DNA from: Rhodocollybia butyracea
Taxonomy: Eukaryota; Basidiomycota; Agaricomycetes; Agaricales; Omphalotaceae
Length of the DNA stretch: 32,225 nucleotides
Direction of reading: 5' to 3'
Assembly (NCBI GenBank): GCA_015501585.1
Contig: JADNRY010000669.1
Span: 1-32,225 of the forward strand
The notes under the pieces were generated by a model, which saw nothing but the letters and a program-made list of their open reading frames with translations, had not been told where the DNA came from and ran no database searches. Below, in pieces: positions 1 through 9,740 of this stretch (position 1 is its first letter; each line of letters starts with the position of its first letter). A program made the position numbers and the translations under genes.

Positions 1-368
1 AGCGTCAATTTATGCGCATACACAATTATAGCTTTGGGAAAATAGAGCCAGAATAAAGCACTGGAGAAAATGATCAATTGAGTTAAAATGGCAACAGCAA
101 TCGCTTTTCTGCTCCAGTTCAGCCGCTTTATTGACTTGGGAAAGGCAAATGGCACACAGGAGATATTAAAGTGTAGTAAGAGCACGCATACTGTGATATC
201 ATTGGCTTGTGGTGTAACCACCTGGACAGCCTCATCTGCAAAACCTGGGACGAGCTTTGGCTGCTCTGGAGCACTCTGGAGCGCTCCAAAGCTGTCAAAG
301 CTGTCAAAGCAACTCAGAGCAGCTCAGAGTGCTCTACAGCGAGTACCCTTGCTCTGAGATGCTTTGGA
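1..368. other. No gene recognised; short GC-rich direct repeats
   Basis: I see no convincing coding region. Around 268-340 there is a short cluster of direct repeats built on AGCTGTCAAA, plus palindromic GGAGCGCTCC-like segments. Short ORFs here have no family resemblance and overlap in different frames. Confidence 0.4.
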
Positions 369-626
369 TGTTGTAGTTGCCGATCCGACGATGACATCAT
401 GTCAATCCGGCACTGATATTCTTCCGATGTAGCTTACTGATGTACTTACCAAGCTACTTACTAATACTTACAGACCCGGTAGATACCTCGTAGAGTACCC
501 GTACTGTAGTATATAAGGCCAGGTATGAAGGCCAAGTAGTACATAGTGATATAGAGCACTCGTATTCCCAATCTCCTGAGGGAGCCTCACGGCTCCGAGT
601 CCCCACTGCGCCGGATACCTACGACA
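369..626 (+). mobile_element. Solo LTR (258 bp), copy 1, with 5-bp TSD TTGGA
   Basis: The segment starts TGTTGTAG and ends CTACGACA, an almost perfect short terminal inverted repeat of the TG...CA type that LTR retrotransposons carry. It is flanked by identical 5-mers, TTGGA at 364-368 and TTGGA at 627-631, the target duplication left by an LTR integrase. A TATATAAGG box lies about midway, giving the plus orientation. The same sequence recurs in inverse orientation at 9127-9380. No internal retrotransposon region adjoins it, so it is read as a solo LTR left by LTR-LTR recombination. The superfamily (copia or gypsy) cannot be decided from the LTR alone. Confidence 0.9.
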
Positions 627-1314
627 TTGGACTGAATAGCAACTAAATAGAACTGCTTTGATCAAAACCCAGGTTTTGCAGATGCTATTGTCGCGCAGAG
701 TTCAACAGAGATGATGACTCGGATGCCGGATCCAGTCCATTATATGATGAAGGATCATCTCATACAGCTATGCGGCTACTCCAACTTTGCCATGAACTGA
801 GGTGTAGTTCAGATTTGTTTACAGCAAAATGTCAGAATTCACGAGAGCGAAGAAAAATTCACTCACAGGGATCCGGATTCCGCACCGTAACCGTCCCATA
901 CATATGAATAGAACTGAGAACGAAGATAAAGACCTCATCTCAGTTGAGCAAGTAAGATACAACTGAGGGAGTCGCGAATCTGTGCGCTTCCTATATGCGC
1001 TGTAGGAGTATGTGATATGATGTAGGCTAAGCTAGAGATATCCGAAACCGAAAGATATAAGTAAACAGAATAAGTAATGTCTAAGCGGAAAATATCTGGC
1101 CAGTGGCAAGTGGATCTGATTGCGGCTCGTCATTTGATTCATGTATGGTAAGCTCGTATGACTTGGACTAAATGAGTATCTGGACTGTAATTATTTGAGA
1201 GAACGGGGTAAAGTCACGGTCTAGTGGGTTGAATGACAACGTTATGTGAATCGAGCCGTAACCAACTGTAACAGAACTATTAGAAATGAAGGAAAGACCT
1301 GTTTTCCGAGTTAT
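627..1314. other. Intergenic, nothing recognised
   Basis: This stretch of ordinary base composition has no ORF with family resemblance and no clear repeat. It includes the region downstream of the minus-strand membrane-protein gene that ends at 1315. Confidence 0.4.
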
Positions 1315-2708
1315 TTATATCAAGGCCCTCCTTTGACACTTTAAGACTTCAATCTGCTCTGACATTGTCCGAATCTGTTCTTTCACCTGTGCCATATCCA
1401 TCCCGCTCACAGACTCGACTCCTGTCTTATACAGAGATGGACCACTAGATATTGAAGGTGGAGGATCAGACGGTCCCTCGACCTTGCTTCTCAGCTGCTC
1501 AATCTCCTTGTTGATCACCCACATTTGATATTTAAGCTCCTTCTGCCGCAAATGCTGCAGCTCAAGGGCGGCTGAGATGGGCGCTGGTAATGTATCTGGC
1601 ATGGACCATTTCCGATATTGATATGCGGAATTCGCTCCATCAATTGGCACTGTGGAAACGGTGCATTGACTGTCCCGGCATGTGGTGCCAGCTAGACTCG
1701 ATTTCACTGTCGAGAACGAGTTTCCGCTGGGCATGCGCCAATGTCTTGACAGAATCTGGCTAGGGACATTCGGATTGGAGCCCCCCATGTACTTAACCAT
1801 GAGACTATTAGGACATTCATGATTGATGTCAAGCGATTGCGGTCCGGAGCGTGGTCGACGGCGGCAGAAGGAAAGTAATGCCACTAATGCCCAAGAGCAG
1901 CCAATCCTCCGACTGCTCCCCCTACAATTGCACCTGTCAGAGAGGTAGTTACAGCTTCTGGAGGGGTGGAAAGGCCGGTAGATCTTGCAGAGGTAGACGG
2001 CTGCGATACCGCTGACTTTGTTGTCACAGCATTTTCGAATCTGTAACAGGCATATAGTAAACTACTATATACTTTTGAGTTTGGAAACAGCGCACGTATA
2101 CAGAGCATAGTCAAAGTTTACAAAGATGCTTTCTCTGGGACTAGATGCGCTGATCACCATCCGGTGGGAAGCATTCTTCAAACCGGTAGTTGAGAAGGCC
2201 AATGCATTCGCATTGAACTGAAACTCTGGGAGAGTGGAATTAGGTGAATGGTTAAAGTTTCCAATCAGGGAGCCATCCAGAGTGAAATTAACAGCAGTTG
2301 TAGCAGTAACTTGGTTAGCAGGACGGTTAACAAGAATGAAAAAAATATAGACGGCCGTTCCTATAATCGCTAAGATAAATTTCCGGCGGACGGAGAGGAC
2401 ATTGACAACCCACCAGTGAAATCAAATGTTATAGATATGTTATCCAATGCAGGATGGTATGTTGCAGCAGTATAAGTATTGTCAAATGCATCCGAGGTCG
2501 GGGGTTGGATAGCACAACTTGTGCAACTTTGGTTTGCCCAAACACCTGGTGTTATAGGCAGGAAGACTGGTTTCTGTCCAGTGACGGAGTCACCGAACCC
2601 ATCGTCAATTGAGCGGTTAACAGCCTGAGGTCTAACTCTAACTCCTGTCATGTGGAGAAAGAAGACAAGATGAAGCAGCGAACAAGGCGTGAGTATTCGC
2701 GGATGCAT
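1315..2708 (-). pseudogene. Secreted/single-pass membrane protein of a mushroom family, frameshifted in the TM segment
   Basis: Three exons can be read: 2708-2414, 2360-2096 and 2040-1315, with introns of 53 and 55 nt whose GT/AG ends keep phase. Exon 1 gives a signal peptide (hydrophobic LLHLVFFL) followed by an ectodomain with GDSVTGQKPVF, CTSCAIQPPT and ISITFDFTG. Exon 2 continues TAVYIFFILVN and a run of N-glycosylation-like sites (NFT, NHS, NST, NAS). Exon 3 holds a Ser/Thr-rich stalk, a Gly-rich membrane segment (GAIVGGAVGGLAALG), basic residues (FCRRRPRSGP) and a cytoplasmic tail with two short coiled coils. At 1890-1892 the frame breaks: TM segment and tail are in different frames, which one lost G in a G-run would explain. 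Read as it stands, the protein stops in the membrane. The layout is one I associate with Agaricomycete membrane proteins of unknown role, possibly surface sensors. A sequencing error is possible. Confidence 0.75.
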
Positions 2709-3852
2709 TTCAAACAGATGTCGGAGAAGGAAAGTGGTCTTATCCGAATAGCCAGAGATATAGGTCCTCTATTCCACAATCCACGTCGTGCGCGCACTCG
2801 TACTGGGATAAAATTTGTTCATTGCGATCACTCTATTATTTCAACAGAGATGATACTGCCGGGAGTTGAGCTCGCTGCAGGTGTGGGGATTCCAAGTTGT
2901 TTCTTTTCTTGGATCACTTCAGGCTTTGTGCTGATTGGGCTGAGTTATAGATGATCCAGCTATATGTAGGTGTTTCCTCCGATTGATGTTGAATTAGCCT
3001 GTGCTAGACGGTTACCGTCAAGTGTAAGTTTGGCATCACTGATATTCGAGTCATTACTGATACGCGCAGGATACTGTGCGAGTCGATGAAAGCCTACCAG
3101 TGCAACTAAATGATAATAGAGATGCGCTTCGGCGGCTTTGCGGTGAGATCATAAGTGCGGTGTCGGCTTGATTAATTTTAAGTGATGTAGCGACTAACCG
3201 GCGGAAATGTTGGTCTCCAGTCCATCCTGGCGCCCAGCATGAGACCTGGCTAAATCAAATTGTAAACAAAGCGGCTTAGCATCATCAGAGATCGATTAGC
3301 AGTAATCAAAAAATAAATAACGCTTACGTAGAACTAGACGCCCAGCCGCAGGGCTACCTAGCGCACACCAAGGGTTCCCACGCCCGACCTTTTCTGACCG
3401 ATTATGACCGATCGACCTTTTTGAATCCGAAACGACCGATTGGTCATGTGGATAGATAGGCGCCCACTCAACTCGTTCGTCGTTCGAGCAGCAAGTATGA
3501 GCTCAATTCGAGCTCAATAAAGCCACGGAAATCTTTTTTGATATGCTAGTTAAGTAGTACTGCGAATAGATAGACATTTTGGCTCCGAAATTCCAGAAAT
3601 CCAGCAAGAAAACTTCACAGAACAGCCTGCTCAAAAGCTTATTAGCAATTTGGCAAGTCTACTCAACCTATAGTAGCTTAAATTATATTAGTATGCATTA
3701 TTGGCCTTGCGCGTTGTTTGCGCGCATCAGCGCGAATTTTTTGTATGTCTATGCTATGCTTTTGCAAGGTTTTTAGTGCCACAGGCCTTTATAATAGATA
3801 TTGTCAGCACTATTTGTAAACACTAATGGCTACTATTTATGCACTACTTGAT
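2709..3852. other. Intergenic, no gene recognised
   Basis: No supported gene. Around 3390-3460 a few direct repeats of GACCGAT occur, and GAGCTCAAT is duplicated at about 3500-3520. The segment 3590-3780 is AT-rich with a palindromic TTTGCGCGCATCAGCGCGAA patch, possibly part of an unidentified repeat. Confidence 0.35.
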
Positions 3853-4050
3853 ACTTACGGTGCCGTTCGGGGCGAGGATTTTTGGCTTTGGCTCTTGGGG
3901 GCGAAGAGTGTGGGTAGTGGTTGACGTTGGAGGGCCGGGGATCGGGACCCTGGCTCGGCCCGGCCGGCGTTTGGGCTGTTTGCCTAGGACGACCCTTGGC
4001 CAGGGCGCGCCGGACCCTCGGCGTGAGCAGTTTTTTCCGGCCGCGGGCAC
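3853..4050 (-). other. GC-rich island with a possible minus-strand exon end
   Basis: About 190 bases are strikingly richer in G+C than everything around them. On the minus strand an ORF rich in Pro, Arg and Gly reads through to a consensus splice donor: the exon would end at 3859 and the intron start GTAAGT at 3858-3853. No protein family is recognised. The strand assignment rests only on that donor. It could instead be a GC-rich fragment of a repeat. Confidence 0.3.
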
Positions 4051-4062
4051 GCCGATTTACAC

Positions 4063-4479
4063 ATGATCGAAGTTGAACAAACCAGGCTCACCAACATTCA
4101 GAGTTCTGAAATCGAAGAATTCTCAGCAACCGGCCCAAGAACTTCTACATTCAGCTCATCTCTATTCACAGCTTTATCATCATCCAAACGCCGTCAACCA
4201 GAGACCCAAAATCTCAAGGTCATAGAGCAGCCAATGAAAGAAGGGACAGAGAGCATGGAACTAGAGGAGATTTGGAAACTCTCAAGGACGAAAAGGGCAA
4301 GGATGAACTGTTGGACATGTATGTTGAGTATTTCAGGAAAGGGCACCTTTCAAAGGTGCGTATCTAGATATCCACCAAGTTTTCTTCGTCGATGATGAAT
4401 TTTTTCGTGTCAGGGATTGGGAATCCATTTACTGAAATCCCTGTCGACCGAGGATTGCTTTAAGTATGTCGCGCCGTGA
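4063..4479 (+). CDS. Unidentified candidate gene fragment with one intron
   Basis: The sequence 4203-4355 reads in one frame as a charged, helix-like segment ending DELLDMYVEYFRKGHLSK and then meets a donor (GTGCGT at 4356). After a 58-nt intron ending CAG at 4413, the frame continues GLGIHLLKSLSTEDCFKYV to TGA at 4477-4479; that end could also be a second donor (GTGAGT from 4476). An ATG at 4063 opens another frame over the first part, so either a frameshift or a wrong start separates the two. I do not recognise the family. The phase-consistent splice and non-random composition are the only evidence that it is a gene. Confidence 0.35.
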
Positions 4480-4918
4480 GTATCTATCGCTTTGTGACAA
4501 CGTGTTGATTGATTGCTTTGTACACTCGGAATGTCAAACCATCCAAAAGCGAGGAAGGGAGAGAAGAAAAGCTTGGCGCTGCTTCCCGAGTTGACGAGTC
4601 TTGAAGCTTGAAGCTTGAAGCTCAGATCTCTATGCAAATGCGAAGACGCACATTGACATTTACAGCATCAGCAGTGACGTGCTCATGTTTCCTCCTTTCT
4701 CTAGAAGCCTGACAAAAAACCCTCACCTGCTCCCTATTGTTGATTTCGAGGAAAAACAGGCGTCTTTAACAGCTTGGTGGAAGCGGTTGGTGGTCTGCCA
4801 CTCGCTCGTGCTCTTCCCCTCATATCCAACTCCGGATTCATTCCCCTTTCCTGGCAAAATGTTATGAGCTCATCCCTGTGATCCTCTCCTTTACCGCACA
4901 CGAATGACCCGCCCACCC

Positions 4919-5500
4919 TCATACACGAACCATTCTTACCATACAGACGTACAGGAGCGCGGAGGCCGGCCTGAGGATCTCTTTGATGGATGGGATTCGG
5001 CGCGGGGGGTTTTGTGTTAGGGGAGGAGTGAGAAGAAGTGTGTTAAAAAAGGGTGGCTCAGGTAGGAACGGTATAGGCACGTTTGTTTGTTCAGCGGTAG
5101 ATCCGTGCGCTCGACCCTCGTAAGTTAGCAGTGGGAGTCGAGCGACGGGAGTTTTCAAAGACGCAGGAGCAGGTTCCTCGACGTCAAGTGCTAGCAGTTC
5201 AAGCGATGATGATAGAAAGACCAGTTCAAATAAAAGTAATTCAGTAATCAAGCAGCTTTTTTCCAGCTCGAGTCGAACGAAAGAAGTCAGGAGACAATCG
5301 ACTTTCGGAATTTGCTGATATATTCGCAGCATCCGAGACCAATGAGAGCTAGGTAAATCGGGTTCTCTTTTGTCAATTACTACTACTGGGACATTTGCTC
5401 GAGTTTCTACTGTGTATGCAAGATTTTTATAGTTCCTAGCAGCGAAGATGCGGAAATACAGCAAATAGGGTGACCAAGGCCTACTGAAACAGACGGTCAA
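4919..5500 (-). CDS. Hypothetical ORF of 193 codons, doubtful
   Basis: An uninterrupted minus-strand ORF of 193 codons with no recognised domain and leucine-rich, membrane-like stretches such as ELLLFELVFLSSSLELLAL. The opposite strand over 5128-5319 also reads as a Ser/Asp-rich segment (SSASSSSDDDRKTSSNKSNS) up to TGA, which looks at least as protein-like. The minus ORF may therefore be the shadow of a damaged plus-strand gene. A TAA at about 5119-5121 interrupts that plus frame. Low confidence in either reading. Confidence 0.25.
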   Translation of the reverse strand: MTVCFSRPWSPYLLYFRIFAARNYKNLAYTVETRANVPVVVIDKREPDLPSSHWSRMLRIYQQIPKVDCLLTSFVRLELEKSCLITELLLFELVFLSSSLELLALDVEEPAPASLKTPVARLPLLTYEGRAHGSTAEQTNVPIPFLPEPPFFNTLLLTPPLTQNPPRRIPSIKEILRPASALLYVCMVRMVRV

Positions 5501-5521
5501 AACGAGCTATGCCTACGACTC

Positions 5522-6119
5522 TCAAAGTTTATCAGGTATTCCTGACTCAATCTCTTCCCCTTGACAATTGCAAGTTGGAACAGGCTTCTGGAAATCCACC
5601 TCTGCTAAAGTAGCGAAACTGGTTCCAGCCTCCAAGATTTGCTCTGCAGCGACGCCTTGTATTTCGAGAATACCATAATCTTGTAGTTTCTAGATTCCTC
5701 ATTAGAACACAGAAAATTAGCAACATAACTGAAGCACTTGCACGAATAGCTGCCGTCGTCCAGGTATGGCACTTCCAATCAGGATTCCCTTGAACGACAG
5801 GAATTTCTCCCAGAATGGCTGTCAGCGTTTCAACGGAGATGTTGTTTGAAAGTTTCCCTAAATAGAGAAGGGCTTTAAGTTGCACTGTCCGATTTCTGAT
5901 TTGCAGAGGTTCGAATTGCCACACAAGTGTCTGCTTTCCATCAACCACGACAGGTCTGTTGTTTATGGCGTGAAATCTCCAAGCTTGATCAGTTTGACCA
6001 GGCTTTGGAAGTAGAACAATCCCGTCGTGGAAGAGGTCAGTATCGCCAGAGCTCCGAAGTCGTGTGTAGAATGCTACATATATACGTTTCTTGTTGGTGT
6101 TCATTACGCTGAGAGGCAT
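5522..6119 (-). CDS. Uncharacterised fungal protein, two exons, 177 aa
   Basis: Two exons, 6119-5744 and 5679-5522, are joined by a 64-nt intron (GTGCAA...ACAAG) that keeps the frame to TGA, giving 177 residues. The N-terminal half has RIYVAFYTR, DTDLFHDGIVLLPK and WRFHAINNR. The middle has LLYLGKLSNNIS and the segment IPVVQGNPDWKCHTWTTAAI. The C-terminal half has EQILEAGTSFATL. This order (a strand-rich 'his-containing' start, then a WxC..W segment) matches a family of small proteins that I recall from many Agaricomycetes without known function. No signal peptide or membrane segment is evident. It is transcribed away from the APH-like gene, with 273 bp between the two starts. The gene looks intact. 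Confidence 0.7.
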
Positions 6120-6392
6120 GATGAGAGGCGTGCTTGCTAGAAGTTGGCTCTTGTTCGGAGCTCTTATAAGGTTGTGTTCCAGTAGGATTTCTCACGGGAT
6201 AAAGCCTCTCTGCATTGTGCTCGCCACACTCTTGGCAAGAGTCACCAGGAGTCACCTATACGGTTTTCCTATAAGTAATCGATTATCGAGCTCCAATCTG
6301 AATATATTGGGAGTTGCTGAATTGCGTTTAGCGCTGTCACTTGGCCATGTGACCAACATGTCCACTGTTAATTCAACTTACACCAAACGCTC
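6120..6392. promoter_or_regulatory. Shared divergent promoter region
   Basis: This 273-bp gap separates the starts of two divergent genes (5522-6119 minus, 6393-7321 plus), so both promoters must lie here. It holds a perfect 10-bp palindrome TAATCGATTA at 6276-6285 and a direct repeat of GTCACC at 6241-6256. No TATA box can be assigned with confidence. Confidence 0.4.
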
Positions 6393-7321
6393 ATGTCGAC
6401 GAATTTGACCCACAAATTATCGACAAACCTGACTCCATCCGAGCTTTTGCTCATTCCAAATCCACGGACTTACAAAAAGAGCGACATCGGCTTCTTTCTT
6501 TTCCTACTTCGCATCTGGTTCTTTCGTTTCGTGTCCTTCCGTGAACTGCGAACGTTGCCTCAGATCAAGCGGTCGTCTGTTATACGAATTTCACCCCAAT
6601 ACATAATGAAAGGAGGCCCATTTGTTCGGCCCGTTGAAGCACAGACCATGGCCTTTGTTCTAGCGCATACTTCCATTCCTGTTCCGAAAATCCGTAAAAC
6701 TCTTCTCGATACCGAGGGGAACGTGTACATTATCATGGACTTTATTGATGCATCTGAACTAAATTGGTCTGGCCTTGGCAAGGAACAGCGGGAGTCCGTG
6801 ATGCAGCAGTTGGGTCGATACCTGGGAGAGCTACGTAGCATAAGTCCCCCCGCTGGAATAAATATAGAGGCATTGGACAAAGGTGCGGGGATGGATAACA
6901 TTTGGCAGCGCAGTTACTTACCATTCATGTAGGTTCACTACTAGATCCTCGATTCAACACATTCGGACCCTTTGAATCATTTTCACATTTCGTCGAACAT
7001 TGCGGATACTCTGTACTGTCCACCACCGAGGACAAGCCTGTAAAGGAACGGTTGTCAAGGTTTTTGGAAAAGGAGCATTCAATAGTCTTCACTCATGGAG
7101 ATTTGGCACCTCGAAATATCCTCATCAAAGACGGGACTATAGTGGCGATCCTGGACTGGGAATGCGCAGGATGGTATCCGGAGTACTGGGAAGTCATACG
7201 CACATTACGTGCAAATTTACATATGCCAGACTTTTGGGATAGATTTCGAGAACTCTTCGCTGGAATATTCGAAGATGAGATCCAGTTGGAATATGACCTT
7301 ACCACGAAGATTTTCACGTAG
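6393..7321 (+). CDS. Aminoglycoside phosphotransferase (APH)/choline-kinase-like protein, two exons, 292 aa
   Basis: Exons 6393-6882 and 6933-7321 are joined by a 50-nt intron (GTGCGG...ATGTAG). The product belongs to the APH phosphotransferase family (PF01636 type), which has a protein-kinase-like fold. VIRISPQYIMKGGP fits the N-lobe with the nucleotide-binding Lys, VYIIMDFIDASEL the hinge region, THGDLAPRNILI (HxDxxxxN) the catalytic loop, and AILDWECAGWYPEYWE the metal-binding DxD/DFG-equivalent. All key residues are present, and the length fits the family's fungal members. The start MSTNLTHKL... precedes the usual 'LTP..LL.IP' opening. Fungi carry many paralogues of unknown substrate, so the true substrate is not inferable and antibiotic resistance should not be assumed. 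The gene looks intact. Confidence 0.88.
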
Positions 7322-9126
7322 GTAGTATTCGCTTTATCCAGGTATGCGGGAGCCAATGGATCTACGACTGACGCGTCTGCAAGCAACATTGTGCGATATG
7401 TTTGTTTTCCTTTTCACATAATAAGACACCTGGTAGCATACCCCGATAGGTCTCTCAAAATTTGCCAAATTTTATAGCTGGCATCTACCATTGACAAATC
7501 TTCTCAAAAGCCTCACTACAGTGTTCACGAACACTTGTGGCACTGGATAGACTGGTTCCTGTCCGTCTATTCAGGCTCAGTTGAATCGCTAATTATGCGA
7601 TACTACTATCAGATCCTACCAGCAAATTGAACTTTTCTGGCCCGTTATCCGTGGCACCTCGAAGTGGATACACAAACATAGACCAATTGGTGTATCTATT
7701 GTCAATAACAAGAACCTCTCAGAAACAACACCTAAATCGGGCTCTGACAACGAGCTTAATTCTCTAGGTCATATTCCCGTTCAGGCGATGACATTTCTAG
7801 TCCTCCCCACTACATAGGTCCTGGCCGCAGCTTCAAGACATCGACTGGCAGGTCACCCTTCGTCCGGTTCCCACTTATCAAGTCCGTCCCTATTCAGACA
7901 TGGTACGTTGCACGGATTCTTGACCACCCCCATCATGGCGTAGGGATCCATCAGCCGCATCCGATGCGTCGAGGTTCCGCTCAGTCCATCACCATTGCGT
8001 AAATCCCATGGGAGTAAGGACCATATAATCGTAAGATGGTCGCTTTATCTTCCATTGCATTCATGTTATTATTCTTCCCATACACTCAAGCTAATACTTG
8101 TTCACTTGATATCATGTATTCTACGTAGCTGCGATATAGAGCCCTCAGTTGCCACATCTTCAAGTGCATGTGAGGATGGTTTTCTTGCCTCTGTTCATAC
8201 GAGAGCATGATCGTGCGTTGGGGTTTACCGAGGGACAAAGCAAAGATAGTGAATTGTTATACAACGCAAAAGGAAAGAAGTATCCAGTGTAAGTAAGAGG
8301 TAGTTGTTCCAGAACTCGCTGCGTTGGACACACTGTCAATGCCATCCATTTCTAGGTCACCCCCGTTCTCTGTATCTGAAGACACAATGAATCAATGGAG
8401 AAATTTACTAACCTTAGTTAAGTGATTGAAGCCACGAAAGAACCAAGCGTCGCAAGAGGTCAAGGAAAATCCGCGACAATGTCACCGTAACTTAGGTTTT
8501 CCCCTAACGGACAGCCATCCCATGTAGCAATGATAGCGATGAGCATCGCAACTTATTGATGGGTGGGAAGTGAGAAAGGGAGTCGAACACTGACTGATGC
8601 TCCTTTACCGGTAGCTGAAAACTCCTACATCTCGGCAAGGTCCAAAATCGCTCGAGAGTTGAGACAGAGATCTTATTCTAAAGACATCGCGAAGGCGCTG
8701 AACGGATGGGGGCTGTGTAGCAGCATAGTGGGATTCCTAGACACTCTACAATATCGAATGTGGAGGGAAATGGCTAGACGAGGGCTGTTGGAGCCCGATT
8801 GTAGCTGAACACGCGCCAGCATTTTGCGAGCATTACATTGCACATTGCTTAGCATTGGTTCCAATTCCAGCAACGCGTGCCCTGGGGTAACTGCCACTCG
8901 CAAGCTCCCTTCATATGAAAATATCGTTGAAGCTGAAAGAATACACGCCAAACCTGGTACCTGGTTCGAGTCCTCACTCAGCCTACCTGTAAGAGAAGAC
9001 CGAGATTCAGAGGTCTCAAGTCAAAGATAAAGTTTTGAGAGTAGTATTTTCTAAAGGCTGGATTGTGTCTGGGAGGCATAAGAACAGGGCAGGGAACATG
9101 GGAGATCAATAAGGTGTTGTGCCGGT
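7322..9126. other. Intergenic, no gene recognised
   Basis: About 1.8 kb of ordinary composition without a supported gene. Short ORFs at 7995-8210, 8563-8808 and 8824-9030 show no family features. A GGTTCGAGTCC motif near 8962 resembles a tRNA B box but has no matching stems. Confidence 0.4.
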
Positions 9127-9380
9127 TGTCGTAGGTATCCGGCGCAGTGGGGACTCGGAGCCGTGAGGCTCCCTCAGGAGATTGGAGATATAAGTGCTCT
9201 ATTGTTCTATATTACTTGGCCTTCATACCTGGCCTTATATACTACAGTACGGGTACTCTACGAGGTGTCTACCGGGTCTGTAAGTATTAGTAAGTACCTT
9301 GGTAAGTAAATCAGTAAGCAACGTCGGAGGAATATCAGTGCCGGATTGACATGATGTCATCGGCTCGGTGAACTACAACA
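9127..9380 (-). mobile_element. Solo LTR (254 bp), copy 2, with 5-bp TSD CCGGT
   Basis: Inverse copy of the LTR at 369-626, reading TGTCGTAG ... CTACAACA on the plus strand. It is flanked by CCGGT at 9122-9126 and CCGGT at 9381-9385, a perfect 5-bp target duplication. It shares long blocks with copy 1, among them CCGGCGCAGTGGGGACTCGG and the TATATAAGG box on the minus strand. Small differences, including a shorter 5' part, show that the two copies have diverged or come from different subfamily members. No internal region adjoins it. Confidence 0.9.
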
Positions 9381-9501
9381 CCGGTTTGGCATATCCAGGA
9401 TTGGGCCATCACAAAAATTCAGGATATCTTTACATTGTGTCCTATCTGGACTACTTGGCCTTCTTGAAAGTAGGGCTTCAAGTTATATCTAACTACAAGC
9501 A

Positions 9502-9685
9502 TGTTATAAATATCCGGCGCAGGGACTGAATAAGCCGTGAGGCTCGACAGACAGAAGAGACTAGATTGGATAACTATTGGGTACTGGCATCAGAGAACTT
9601 GGCCTTATATCCTACGTATGATAGTAAGGTGGTCCGGTACATACGAAGTATCAGTAACCGGATAGGCAATGATTGATAAGGAGCA
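9502..9685 (-). mobile_element. Divergent, truncated relative of the solo LTRs
   Basis: From TGTTATAA the segment shares TATCCGGCGCAG, GCCGTGAGGCTC and the CTTGGCCTTATAT block with the LTR at 9127-9380, in the same order and orientation, but is otherwise diverged. The far end cannot be located: the similarity fades into a CCTGGG-rich stretch. No target duplication was found. It is probably an old relic of a related LTR subfamily. Confidence 0.6.
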
Positions 9686-9688
9686 CCT

Positions 9689-9740
9689 GGGCAAACCTGG
9701 GCAAACCTAGGCTTGCCCTGGGTTTGCCTAGGATACCCTA
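9689..9740. repeat. Short CCTGGG/CCTAGG repeat cluster
   Basis: ACCTGGGCAA is repeated in tandem and then followed by its inverse (GCCCTGGGTTTGCCTAGG), so the cluster is both tandem and palindromic. Similar CCTGGG-based clusters occur at about 11039-11135, 23137-23328 and 25138-25215. Confidence 0.6.

Noticed and set aside
3390..3460. CRISPR-like or operator array of GACCGAT repeats
   Set aside because: Repeats are too short and irregularly spaced; the organism is a fungus.
8940..8985. tRNA B-box-like GGTTCGAGTCC
   Set aside because: Only two base pairs can form in the T stem and there is no D arm or acceptor stem around it.
369..9380. Composite transposon bounded by the two LTRs
   Set aside because: Each LTR has its own, different TSD, which shows independent insertions.
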